The position numbers were made by a program, and so were the translations under genes. 10,544 nt of DNA. Origin: DASWNP01 sp035537095 (GTDB lineage Bacteria; Acidobacteriota; Blastocatellia; Pyrinomonadales; Pyrinomonadaceae). The DNA lies in NCBI GenBank assembly GCA_035537095.1, contig DATLMV010000014.1:1-10544 (forward strand), in the 5' to 3' direction. Positions 1 to 7,093 of the stretch are shown here, piece after piece; the stretch's first letter is position 1; every line of letters starts with the position of its first letter. The notes beneath the pieces were generated by a model. The model saw only the letters and a list, made by a program, of their open reading frames with translations. It ran no database searches and was not told the DNA's origin.

Positions 1-1
1 T

Positions 2-361
2 TGGACGCACGCGGCGCACCTCTCCGTCGCCCTCTGGTATCTCCTGCGTCATCCGCCCGAAGAGGCTATCGAGATTATCCGCGCGGGAATCAAACGCTAC
101 AACGACGCGCACGGCGTCGAGACAACTCCCACCGGCGGCTACCACGAAACCATCACACTCTTCTGGATACACATCGTCCGCCGCTACCTCGCCGAAGCCG
201 CACACGCTGACTCGACGCTCGTCACGCTCGCCAACAATCTCCTGCTCCGCTACTGCCGCAGCGATCTCCCGCTCGAATATTACAGCCGCGCCCGACTGTT
301 CTCCGCAGAGGCGCGCGCCCGTTGGGTCGAACCGGATTTACAGGCGTTGCAAAAGCTGTGA
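2..361 (+). CDS. 3' part of an unrecognised protein, no start in the window
   Basis: An open frame runs from the left edge to a TGA at 359-361 and gives 119 residues with no in-frame start, so the N-terminus lies outside the window. The visible part begins WTHAAHLSVALWYL, then EAIEIIRAGIKRYNDAHGV, then a GGYHETITLFWIHIV segment, and ends LEYYSRARLFSAEARARWVEPD. Histidines at fragment residues 3, 6 and about 49, together with the conserved-looking HAAHL, GYHET and YYSR blocks, resemble an uncharacterised small soluble family I have met only as hypothetical protein. I assign no function. Codon use matches the neighbours and the competing frames here are overlapping shadows, which supports this one. 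It converges on the ABC permease gene, with 77 bases between the two stop codons and no clear terminator in that gap. Confidence 0.8.
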   Translation, partial: WTHAAHLSVALWYLLRHPPEEAIEIIRAGIKRYNDAHGVETTPTGGYHETITLFWIHIVRRYLAEAAHADSTLVTLANNLLLRYCRSDLPLEYYSRARLFSAEARARWVEPDLQALQKL

Positions 362-438
362 CGGCGTCGAGCCTATTTTGAATCTGAACCGGACGACCGT
401 CGCACATTTCAACCGCGCACACTTCAACAGTTCTTCAA

Positions 439-2970
439 TCATTGCGCGCGGAGAATCGCTAAGGGTTTGCGTGTGAGCACGTCGAAGCTTGAGAGCGTGC
501 CGACGGCGACGACGAGCGCGATGGTGGAGATGATTCCCGTCGCGGTGTGTGCGGGATTGAACGTCCAAGGGATTTCAAAGACGAAGCGGGCGATGGCGTA
601 GGAGAGGGCGAGGGCGGCGAGCGCGCCGATGAGTCCGGCGACGAGGCCGAGCAGTCCGTATTCGGCGAGCATGATGGTCAGGAGTATCCGGCGTTTCGCG
701 CCGAGCGTTTTGAGGATGGCCGATTCGTAGATGCGTTGAAACTTGGTCATGGCGATTGACCCGACGAGAATCAGGACGCCGCTCAAAAGTACGAAGCCGC
801 CGATGAAGGAGACGGCGAGCGTGATGTTCGAGAGGATGCGGCTGACGCTCTGCACGATGTCGGCGACATCTATCACGGAGATGTTGGGATAACGGTCGAG
901 CAGCGCTCGTTGAAAACGGGAGCGCGCGGGCTCGCCCACAGGGCCGTTGATGGGGCCGATGAAGGTTTGCGGCGCGGATTCCAACGCGCCCGGACGAAAG
1001 AGGACGAGGAAGCCCGTGCGCGAGTTGCGCCAGTCAACGCGGCGGACGCTGGTGACGCGCGCGTTCAGTTTTCTGCCGAGGATGTCGAAGGTGATAGTGC
1101 CGCCCACGTCGAGTCCGGCGAGGCCGCGCATGCCCTCTTCAATCGAGACTTCCGGCTCTGCGGAAGGCGCGGCGTCCCAAAATTTTCCCGCGACGATTGT
1201 TTCGTTGGCTTCCAACTGCGGGCGATACGTGACGACATATTCTCGCCCGAGCATCCCGCGCTCGCTTCTCAACTCCTTCTGTTCGAGATCAATCTCACGA
1301 TTGTTAATCGCATAGATGCGCGTCCGCACCGTCGGAATCAACTGCGGGGGCGTGCCCGTCGCCTGTTCGATGATTTCCGCGACGCCCTGTTGCTGGTCTT
1401 TCTGAATGTCAATCAGAAACATGTTCGGCAGGTTGCCGCGCCGCGCGATGTCGAACTCGTCGAGCAGGTTCGATTGCAGCGAGTGCACGGTCAAGACGAG
1501 GAACGCGCCGAGCCCGACGGCGAGGATGATGACGCGCGTCTGGTTGTTCGGGCGATAGAGGCTGTTGACCGCCTGTCGCAGGGCGAACGAGCGGATGTGT
1601 CGCGCACGACGCATCAGGAGCGTCAACAGTAGCGCGGCGACGTAGAGCACGCCCGCCGTCGCGGCGAGCCCCGCGAGAAAATATGCGCCGACTTTGAGAC
1701 TTCCCGCCTGCCACGTCGAGAGCCAGACGAGACCGGCGACGACGAGCGCGCCCGTCAACAGACGCAAAGGGTCGAGACGCTTTCGCATGCCGCCCGCGCC
1801 CGCTTCGTCGCGCAAAAGCATCGCGGGTTTGATGTGACGAATCCGCAGGAGCGGCAGCGCCGAGAAGAGCACGGAGATGAGCAGCCCGAGACCGATGCCC
1901 TGCCCCATCGCGCCCTCCGTCAAACTGTAGCTCATGTTCGGCGGCAGGCTCGCGGCGAAGTTGCGCTCGACAAACACGAGCGCGAGCTTCGCCAGCGCGA
2001 CGCCGAGCAAGCTGCCCGCCAGCCCGAGCGTGAGCACCTGTGTGAGATAGACGGCGGTGATCTGCCGCCCAGTCCCGCCGACGCACTTCAAGACGGCGAT
2101 GGCCTTGCGCTTCTGCTCGATGAAGACACGCGTCACGCTCGACACGCCGATGCCGCCGAGCACTAGGACGACCATTCCCGTCAGCGAAAGATAGTTCTCC
2201 GCGCGCCCGAACGACTCGCTCAGGTTCTCCTGCGATTCCCTGTAAGAACGCACGCTGACGAGGTTGTTCTTCAACCCGTCGCGCAGTTGGCGGACGAGAG
2301 TTTCGACTTCCCCTTCGCGTGTTCGCAGCAGAATCTTTCGACGCGCGCGGCTGCCGAAACCCGTCAGCCCCGCCGCCTCCAAAGACGCGCGCTCGACCAG
2401 CACGCGCGGCCCCAGACGAAACCCGCTCCCGCCGCCCGGCTCCCGATTTATCACGCCGCGAATCTGGAAAACCGCGTCGCCGATTTTTACTTCATCGCCG
2501 ACCTTCAAGCGCAGGCGTTCGAGCACCAGCGGCGCGACGATTGCGCCGTTGCGTTCGAGCAGAGAGAAGTTGAAGGCTCTGTCGTCCGCCAGTTTGAACT
2601 CGCCGACGAGCGGAAACGCCTGTTCGACGCCCTTGAGTTCGACCATCAAGACGCCCTCGCGCTCCGCATCAACGGGGCGCAGCATCGTCGAGGCTTCGAT
2701 GGTCTCGGTCTGCGCTTCGACCTGCGGCGTCTGCGCGATGCGCCGGATGGCTTCGAGCGTCTCCGGCGTCCACGGGCGCGTCGAATCAATCTGCACGTCG
2801 GCGGTCAGGATTTGCCGCGCCTCGTTCGTCACCGACGTATTCAGATTGCGAATCGTCGAACGCAGCGCGACGATTGAACCGACGCCGATGCCGATGCACA
2901 GAAAGAAGAACAGCAGACGCCGCCAAGACGAACGCAACTCGCGCCCCGCCATTTGCAAGATGAATCTCAA
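439..2970 (-). CDS. YbbP-like FtsX-type ABC transporter permease
   Basis: This is an inner-membrane permease of the YbbP/FtsX/MacB superfamily (COG3127-like), 843 residues from the chosen start. Roughly ten membrane segments are visible: one near residues 19-38, three in a first FtsX domain around 258-380, two around 405-455, one near 480-500, and three in a second FtsX domain over the last ~125 residues. Large periplasmic segments lie between them. Both FtsX domains carry the short cytoplasmic helix expected to contact the ATPase (QKRKAIAVLKCVGG and YESAILKTLGAKR). It pairs with the ATPase encoded just upstream. I chose TTG at 2968-2970 because GGAGG lies 10 bases upstream and the protein then begins with the usual basic RFILQMAGRELRSSW stretch. 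A GTG at 2995-2997 would add nine residues but has no ribosome site. Members are inferred to move or extract envelope lipids or lipoproteins; the substrate here is unknown. Confidence 0.93.
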   Translation of the reverse strand: MRFILQMAGRELRSSWRRLLFFFLCIGIGVGSIVALRSTIRNLNTSVTNEARQILTADVQIDSTRPWTPETLEAIRRIAQTPQVEAQTETIEASTMLRPVDAEREGVLMVELKGVEQAFPLVGEFKLADDRAFNFSLLERNGAIVAPLVLERLRLKVGDEVKIGDAVFQIRGVINREPGGGSGFRLGPRVLVERASLEAAGLTGFGSRARRKILLRTREGEVETLVRQLRDGLKNNLVSVRSYRESQENLSESFGRAENYLSLTGMVVLVLGGIGVSSVTRVFIEQKRKAIAVLKCVGGTGRQITAVYLTQVLTLGLAGSLLGVALAKLALVFVERNFAASLPPNMSYSLTEGAMGQGIGLGLLISVLFSALPLLRIRHIKPAMLLRDEAGAGGMRKRLDPLRLLTGALVVAGLVWLSTWQAGSLKVGAYFLAGLAATAGVLYVAALLLTLLMRRARHIRSFALRQAVNSLYRPNNQTRVIILAVGLGAFLVLTVHSLQSNLLDEFDIARRGNLPNMFLIDIQKDQQQGVAEIIEQATGTPPQLIPTVRTRIYAINNREIDLEQKELRSERGMLGREYVVTYRPQLEANETIVAGKFWDAAPSAEPEVSIEEGMRGLAGLDVGGTITFDILGRKLNARVTSVRRVDWRNSRTGFLVLFRPGALESAPQTFIGPINGPVGEPARSRFQRALLDRYPNISVIDVADIVQSVSRILSNITLAVSFIGGFVLLSGVLILVGSIAMTKFQRIYESAILKTLGAKRRILLTIMLAEYGLLGLVAGLIGALAALALSYAIARFVFEIPWTFNPAHTATGIISTIALVVAVGTLSSFDVLTRKPLAILRAQ

Positions 2971-3009
2971 AACAATATCGCCTCCACCAGCACTCACTTC
3001 AAATTGGCT

Positions 3010-3089
3010 AGTAAATCGTGAATCGTAAATCGTAAATAGATACTCGCTGAATCACACCTCTATTCACGATTTACGATTCACGATTTACT
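3010..3089. repeat. Palindrome built of AATCGTR-type heptamer repeats
   Basis: Two 30-base arms, 3010-3039 and 3060-3089, are reverse complements at 29 of 30 positions; the exception is A3034 against C3065. They flank a 20-base loop. Each arm is itself a period-7 repeat, with units AATCGTG and AATCGTA on the left and ATTCACG and ATTTACG on the right. The element fills the gap between the ATPase stop codon, four bases from the right arm, and the permease start, so the operon mRNA would carry a long hairpin there. It is AT-rich against its surroundings and no T-run follows it, so it does not look like a terminator. Heptameric short tandem repeats in gaps are known in cyanobacteria and some other phyla. 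Confidence 0.9.
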
Positions 3090-3093
3090 TCTT

Positions 3094-3834
3094 CTATTGT
3101 GCAGGTTGTAAAACTTCGTCGGCGTCGAACTCCGTCGCGCTCGCTTCCAGAACTTCCGCCGCGCTCCCCGGATGGTCGCCGACGACGCGACCGTCGCCGA
3201 GAGAGATGCGGCGTTCGGCGCGGCTGGCGAGTTGGCGGTCGTGCGTGACGAGGACGAGCGTTGCGCCGCGCTTGCGGTTGAGTTCGAGCATCAGGTCGAA
3301 GACGTGCGCGCCGTTTCTCGAATCGAGATTTCCGGTCGGCTCGTCGGCCAGCAAGATAGAAGGGTCGTTGGCGAAGGCGCGCGCGATGGCGGCGCGTTGT
3401 TGTTCGCCGCCGGAGAGTTGCGAAGGATAATGATGCGCGCGCGGCATCAGTTCCACGTCTTCGAGCAGGCGTCGCGCACGCGCGGGCGCATCGCGCAGGC
3501 CCGCAATCTCCATCGGGATGAGAATGTTCTCAAACGCGGTCAGCGACGGAATCAGGTGAAAAGATTGAAAGATGAAGCCGATTTTCCGGCTCCGCAGGAC
3601 GGCGAGCGCATCTTCGCTCATCGCGGTTATCTCCTCGCCGTCAATGAGGATACGTCCGGCGGTCGGCGCGTCGAGTCCGGCGACGAGTCCGAGCAGCGTT
3701 GATTTACCCGAACCCGAAGGCCCGATGATGGAGACAAACTGCCCGTCAGGAATTGTCAAATCCAACTCGTGTAGAATCGTCAGTCGTTCCGTTCCGGACA
3801 ACACCGTCTTTGAAACCTTGTATAATTCGATCAT
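3094..3834 (-). CDS. YbbA/LolD-like ABC transporter ATPase
   Basis: This 246-residue cytoplasmic ATPase powers the adjacent FtsX-type permease. Visible motifs in order are Walker A GPSGSGKST (38-46), Q-loop Gln90 in FIFQSF, signature LSGGEQQR (140-147), Walker B ILLADEP followed by TGNLD (160-171), and H-loop His198 in VTHD. The set matches the MacB/LolD/YbbA subgroup (COG1136/COG4181-like). About 25 residues after the usual C-terminus form an acidic, alanine-rich tail. The start is ATG at 3832-3834, matching the family N-terminus MIELYKVSKT; upstream there is only a weak purine stretch (GAGAAAAAG). The start codon shares bases with that of the divergent GDSL gene. The permease follows after a 96- to 123-base gap filled by a palindrome. 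YbbA fits best because of the TesA-like neighbour; LolD cannot be excluded from this sequence alone. Confidence 0.94.
   Translation of the reverse strand: MIELYKVSKTVLSGTERLTILHELDLTIPDGQFVSIIGPSGSGKSTLLGLVAGLDAPTAGRILIDGEEITAMSEDALAVLRSRKIGFIFQSFHLIPSLTAFENILIPMEIAGLRDAPARARRLLEDVELMPRAHHYPSQLSGGEQQRAAIARAFANDPSILLADEPTGNLDSRNGAHVFDLMLELNRKRGATLVLVTHDRQLASRAERRISLGDGRVVGDHPGSAAEVLEASATEFDADEVLQPAQ
3821..3826 (+). promoter_or_regulatory. Perfect TATAAT box six bases before the GDSL start codon
   Basis: TATAAT lies at 3821-3826, followed by TCGATC and the ATG at 3833. With usual -10 spacing, transcription would begin at or next to the A of the start codon, giving a leaderless mRNA. No Shine-Dalgarno sequence precedes the ATG. 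No good -35 is visible; GGACAA-like bases near 3796-3801 are the closest. The box lies inside the first codons of the divergent ATPase gene. Confidence 0.55.
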
Positions 3835-4552
3835 GAAACTTTTTCTCTATGCCCTTCTTCTCTGCGTCGCGCCCGCGCTCGTCGGCTGCGGCGGCGGCAA
3901 CACCAACACTTCAACTTCCGTGCAACCAACTTCGGACGCTTCGCCCGCGCCGCAAGTTGCTTCGAGCCCCGCGCAGAGTTTACCGAAGATTATCGCCTTC
4001 GGCGACAGCCTGACCGCCGGGCTCGGACTTTCGGCAGCCGAGAGCTATCCGGCGCTGCTGCAAAAAAAGCTTGACGCCGACGGCTACAAGTACGAAGTGG
4101 TCAACGCCGGAGCTTCGGGCGACACTTCGGCGACCGGCCTGCGTCGCATTGACTGGTCGCTCGAACAGGGCGACGTGCGCGTCGTCATTCTCGAACTCGG
4201 CGCGAACGATTTCCTGCGCGGCCAGCCTGTCTCCGAAACACGAAAGAACCTCTCCGGCATCATCGAGCGCACCCAAGCGCGCGGCGCGGAAGTGCTGCTC
4301 GCGGGGATGTACACGCCCACCTCTGCGGGCGCGCGCTACGAACGGGAGATAGGCGAACTCTTTCAGACGCTCGCGCGCGAACACAACGTCGCGCTGATCC
4401 CCTTCTTCCTCGAAGGCGTCGCCGGACAGGAATCGCTCAACCAGCCCGACGGCATCCATCCCAACCAAGAAGGTACGCGCATCGTCGCCGAAACGGTTTA
4501 CAAATATCTTCGTCCGATTCTCGATAAGCAAAAAGAGCAGGCAGGAAATTAA
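3833..4552 (+). CDS. TesA-like GDSL/SGNH hydrolase, predicted lipoprotein
   Basis: This is a 239-residue SGNH-fold esterase related to TesA (thioesterase I/lysophospholipase L1). The N-terminus is a lipoprotein signal: basic MK, a hydrophobic stretch, then lipobox LVGC with the lipid-bearing Cys19. A Ser/Thr/Pro/Asn-rich linker runs to about residue 50. The catalytic blocks are complete: block I FGDSLTAG (Ser59), block II NAGASGDTS (Gly96), block III LGANDF (Asn125), block V DGIHPN (Asp206, His209). Gly2 after the lipidated Cys fits outer-membrane sorting rather than Asp-mediated inner-membrane retention. The expected reaction is hydrolysis of acyl esters or thioesters of lipids in the envelope; the substrate is unknown. 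The start at 3833 is fixed by the signal peptide, and longer in-frame extensions only read into the antisense of the ATPase. The divergent position beside a YbbA/YbbP pair supports the TesA assignment. No SD is present; a TATAAT lies six bases upstream. Confidence 0.93.
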   Translation: MKLFLYALLLCVAPALVGCGGGNTNTSTSVQPTSDASPAPQVASSPAQSLPKIIAFGDSLTAGLGLSAAESYPALLQKKLDADGYKYEVVNAGASGDTSATGLRRIDWSLEQGDVRVVILELGANDFLRGQPVSETRKNLSGIIERTQARGAEVLLAGMYTPTSAGARYEREIGELFQTLAREHNVALIPFFLEGVAGQESLNQPDGIHPNQEGTRIVAETVYKYLRPILDKQKEQAGN

Positions 4553-4592
4553 GTATCCGTTTTCGATATTTACGCGGCGAGAGTTTCCGATA

Positions 4593-4617
4593 AGCGTTCC
4601 GCTTTTCACCGAACGCT
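4593..4617 (+). other. Small inverted repeat just upstream of the flavoprotein start
   Basis: AGCGTTC (4593-4599) and GAACGCT (4611-4617) can form a 7-bp stem with an 11-base loop. It ends 12 bases before the ATG at 4630, in the 77-base gap after the GDSL gene. No T-run follows, so a terminator is unlikely. It could be an operator or a 5' leader hairpin. The base pairing is visible; any role is a guess. Confidence 0.35.
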
Positions 4618-4629
4618 CATAAGTTTCAC

Positions 4630-5796
4630 ATGAAGAAAGATGTCGTCATCATCGGCGCGGGCGCGGCGGGTCTGTTCTGCGCCGTCGAGGCGGGCAAACG
4701 CGGGCGTTCGGTCGTCGTCTTGGAACACGCGGGCAGCGTCGGCAAGAAAATCGCCATCTCCGGCGGCGGTCGCTGCAACTTCACCAATCTCTACACGACG
4801 CACGAAAATTTTCTCTCCGCCAACCCCAACTTCGCACGCTCCGCGCTCGCGCGCTACACGCCCGCCGATTTCGTCGCACTCGTCGAACGCCACCGCATCC
4901 CCTTTCACGAAAAGAAACTAGGCCAACTTTTCTGCGACGTGAGCGCGCGTCGCATCAACGAGATGCTGCTCGACGAATGCGAACGCGCGGGCGTCGAGAT
5001 TCGTCTCAACTGTCAGGTCTCCGATGTCAGCAAAGACGACTCATTCAACATCCAGACGAATCAGGGCGCATTCACGTGCGCGTCGCTCGTCGTCGCCACG
5101 GGCGGGCTCTCCATCCCCAAAATCGGCGCGACCGACTTCGGTTATCGTCTCGCCCGCCGCTTCAATCTCAAGATTCAGACGCCCCGCCCCGCCCTCGTCC
5201 CGCTCACGCTCTCGCCCGCCGACCTCGACGCTTTTCAACCCCTGAGCGGCGTCTCCGTCCCTGCGGTCGCCGCTTGCGACGGCGCGCGCTTTGAAGAGAA
5301 CATCCTCATCACCCATCGAGGCTTGAGCGGCCCCGCCATCCTCCAAATCTCATCCTACTGGACGCGCGGCCAGAGCATCCGCCTCAACCTTCTTCCCGAC
5401 ACAGACATCCGCACCGAACTCCGCGCCGCACGCGACACAAACCTCGAACTCTCGACGCTTCTCAGCCGTCATCTCCCCAAACGCTTCGCCCAGACGTGGT
5501 GCGACCTCTACGCCCCATCACGCCCGCTCAAACAATACTCCCCGCGCCAACTCGAAGAGATCGCCGCGCGCCTCCACGACTGGCACGTCATGCCCTCCGG
5601 CACGGAAGGCTTCAACAAAGCCGAAGTCACCCTCGGCGGCATTGACACCTCCGAACTCTCGTCCAAAACGATGGAAGCCAACAAAGTCCCCGGCCTCCAC
5701 TTCATCGGCGAAGTCGTAGATGTCACAGGTCATCTCGGCGGCCACAACTTCCAATGGGCATGGGCCTCCGCTTACGCCGCCGGACAATATGTTTGA
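4630..5796 (+). CDS. HI0933/YhiN-family FAD-dependent oxidoreductase
   Basis: This is a 388-residue cytoplasmic flavoprotein of the HI0933-like family, often named NAD(P)/FAD-dependent oxidoreductase or aminoacetone oxidase family. The N-terminal dinucleotide fold is clear: VVIIGAGAAGLFCAVEAG (residues 5-22) and an acidic strand end at VVVLE, followed by the family hallmark KKIAISGGGRCNFTN (39-53). A second FAD-contact segment, CASLVVATGGLSIPKIG, lies near 150-170. The C-terminus carries the hallmark FIGEVVDVTGHLGGHNFQWA (from about 358). Length is normal for the family and all key glycines are present. The physiological substrate is not settled for most members. The ATG at 4630 lies 77 bases after the GDSL stop; it has no SD, and CATAAG sits six bases before it. 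The gene converges on the ATP-grasp gene. Co-transcription with the GDSL gene is possible but no functional link is evident. Confidence 0.94.
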   Translation: MKKDVVIIGAGAAGLFCAVEAGKRGRSVVVLEHAGSVGKKIAISGGGRCNFTNLYTTHENFLSANPNFARSALARYTPADFVALVERHRIPFHEKKLGQLFCDVSARRINEMLLDECERAGVEIRLNCQVSDVSKDDSFNIQTNQGAFTCASLVVATGGLSIPKIGATDFGYRLARRFNLKIQTPRPALVPLTLSPADLDAFQPLSGVSVPAVAACDGARFEENILITHRGLSGPAILQISSYWTRGQSIRLNLLPDTDIRTELRAARDTNLELSTLLSRHLPKRFAQTWCDLYAPSRPLKQYSPRQLEEIAARLHDWHVMPSGTEGFNKAEVTLGGIDTSELSSKTMEANKVPGLHFIGEVVDVTGHLGGHNFQWAWASAYAAGQYV

Positions 5797-5818
5797 GCGA
5801 TTGGTTGCCGTTGTTCCC

Positions 5819-5859
5819 TGAGCGGGTCTTTCTTTAGGCGTCGTCCGGCTCAAGTTTTT
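5819..5859 (+). terminator. Weak possible terminator between convergent genes
   Basis: TGAGC (5819-5823) and GCTCA (5848-5852) can pair, helped by nearby GG and CC, and AGTTTTT follows (5853-5859). It lies in the 74-base gap after the flavoprotein stop. The stem is short and the loop long, about 20 bases, so this is only a weak candidate. Confidence 0.25.
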
Positions 5860-5870
5860 CAGCGCGCGGT

Positions 5871-7076
5871 TTAGCTCGTCGGTCTTTCCGGTAGCGGTTG
5901 GACGGCGAAGAAGTCTGTGTAGAAGCGGCGGATGTACTGTTGGAGCAGGTCTTCGACGCGGGCGGGGTCTTGGGAGGCGACGAGGAGGCCGACGTGATGA
6001 TGTTTGTTGAGACGCCAGACGATTTCGGGGTCGTGGTACGCGGAGGTGTCGGGACATTCCTGCCGTGCGAGAGAGATGACTATTCCAGCGTAGTCGTCGC
6101 GGTGCGGCGGGAGTTGGTATCTGCCGTGTTCGCCTGCGATCTCGATCTTCGCCCACTCGGCCCAGAGGTTGATGCCGGTGGCGGCTTCGATGACTTCGGC
6201 GATGTTTGCGCCGCCGACGCGCGAAGCGGTTTCCAGAAAATAGAAACGCCCGTCGTCGCGCCCCTTGATGAACTCGGTGTGGGTGACGCCGCGCGCGAGT
6301 CCGAGCGTGTGGAGGAGCCGGCGATTGTGCGCTTCGAGAGCCTGCGCGTCCGCCGATTGGCGCGAGACGGTGCGCGTCATGAAGACGCCGCCCTCGTGCG
6401 CCACGTCCATCGGCGGCTGCCCGTACTTGTGCACGGCGGAGAAGACGACCTCGCGCCCCGCGACGATGGAATCAATATGATAGATGTCGCCCGCGATGTA
6501 CTGCTCAAGGAGATAGAAACTCTGGCGGTCGCCGAGCGCGTCGAGCAGCGGCCAGAGTTCGGGTTCGGAGTTGACCTTTTTGATGCCGATGGCCGAAGCC
6601 TCCGAGCGCGGCTTGAGCACCCACGGCGGCGCGACGCAGCGCATGTATTCGCGCAGCGCGTCGTAATTGAGGACGTGCACGAACTCCGGCACGAGGATGT
6701 CGTGATCTCTCGCTTTGACGCGCATCGCCAGTTTGTCGCGGAAATAGCGCGCGGTCGTGTCGCCCATGCCGGGGATGCGCAGGTGCTCGCGCAGGGCGGC
6801 GGCTGTTTCCACGTCGAAATCGTCGAGCGGGACGATGCGGTCGAACCGCTGCGTGCGCGCGAGGTAGCTCGCGCCCTTGATCAAATCCTCGCGCACGAAG
6901 TCTTGCGGCATGTAGAAGATGTCGTCGAGGGATTCGCGCGGCCAGTCGGCGTCCCTGAGCGTCTCGACCGTCAGCAAAAGCGTGCGGCAGCCCTGACGCT
7001 TGCACTCGCGCATGAACTCCTGACCCTTTTCAAACGTCGAGATACAGAGCATGGTGACGGGGCGCGACTCGGACAC
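5871..7076 (-). CDS. ATP-grasp domain protein, ligase of unknown substrate
   Basis: This is a 401-residue cytoplasmic protein with the ATP-grasp fold of carboxylate-amine/thiol ligases (carbamoyl-phosphate-synthase-like branch). It has an N-terminal Rossmann-like preATP region (MLCISTFEKGQEFMRECKRQG, then IVPLDDFDVETAAALRE), a linker GDTTARYFRDKLAMR (106-119), nucleotide-binding VLKPRSEASAIGI (153-165, Lys155), and the hinge-side EQYIAGDIYHIDSI (191-204). The metal-binding strand is YFLETASRVGGANIAE (279-294), with Glu282 and Arg286. The usual E-x-N-x-R metal motif reads E-T-A-S-R here, with Ala284 at the Asn position. The substrate cannot be told: candidates range from peptide-bond-forming enzymes to phosphoribosylamine-type ligases. 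The start is GTG at 7074-7076, with AAGGAG (7088-7093) 11 bases upstream. It is a single gene with no ligase partner or scaffold peptide gene beside it. Confidence 0.88.
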   Translation of the reverse strand: MSESRPVTMLCISTFEKGQEFMRECKRQGCRTLLLTVETLRDADWPRESLDDIFYMPQDFVREDLIKGASYLARTQRFDRIVPLDDFDVETAAALREHLRIPGMGDTTARYFRDKLAMRVKARDHDILVPEFVHVLNYDALREYMRCVAPPWVLKPRSEASAIGIKKVNSEPELWPLLDALGDRQSFYLLEQYIAGDIYHIDSIVAGREVVFSAVHKYGQPPMDVAHEGGVFMTRTVSRQSADAQALEAHNRRLLHTLGLARGVTHTEFIKGRDDGRFYFLETASRVGGANIAEVIEAATGINLWAEWAKIEIAGEHGRYQLPPHRDDYAGIVISLARQECPDTSAYHDPEIVWRLNKHHHVGLLVASQDPARVEDLLQQYIRRFYTDFFAVQPLPERPTS

Positions 7077-7093
7077 GAGAGATGATTCTCCTT

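Noticed and set aside
910..1632. A 240-codon plus-strand open frame, and others, inside the YbbP gene
   Set aside because: They are shadows of a permease with clear membrane segments on the minus strand; no ribosome site or family resemblance.
3010..3089. CRISPR array or replication iterons
   Set aside because: Units are only seven bases and contiguous, without spacers, and the arms are inverted. No replication or cas gene is near.
3572..3832. An N-terminal extension of the GDSL hydrolase starting at 3572
   Set aside because: It reads antisense through the ATPase gene and would bury the lipoprotein signal peptide that starts at 3833.
5898..7085. A 395-codon plus-strand open frame opposite the ATP-grasp gene
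   Set aside because: Low-complexity Asp/Glu/Val/Arg-rich translation typical of an antisense shadow; the minus-strand ATP-grasp motifs are unambiguous.
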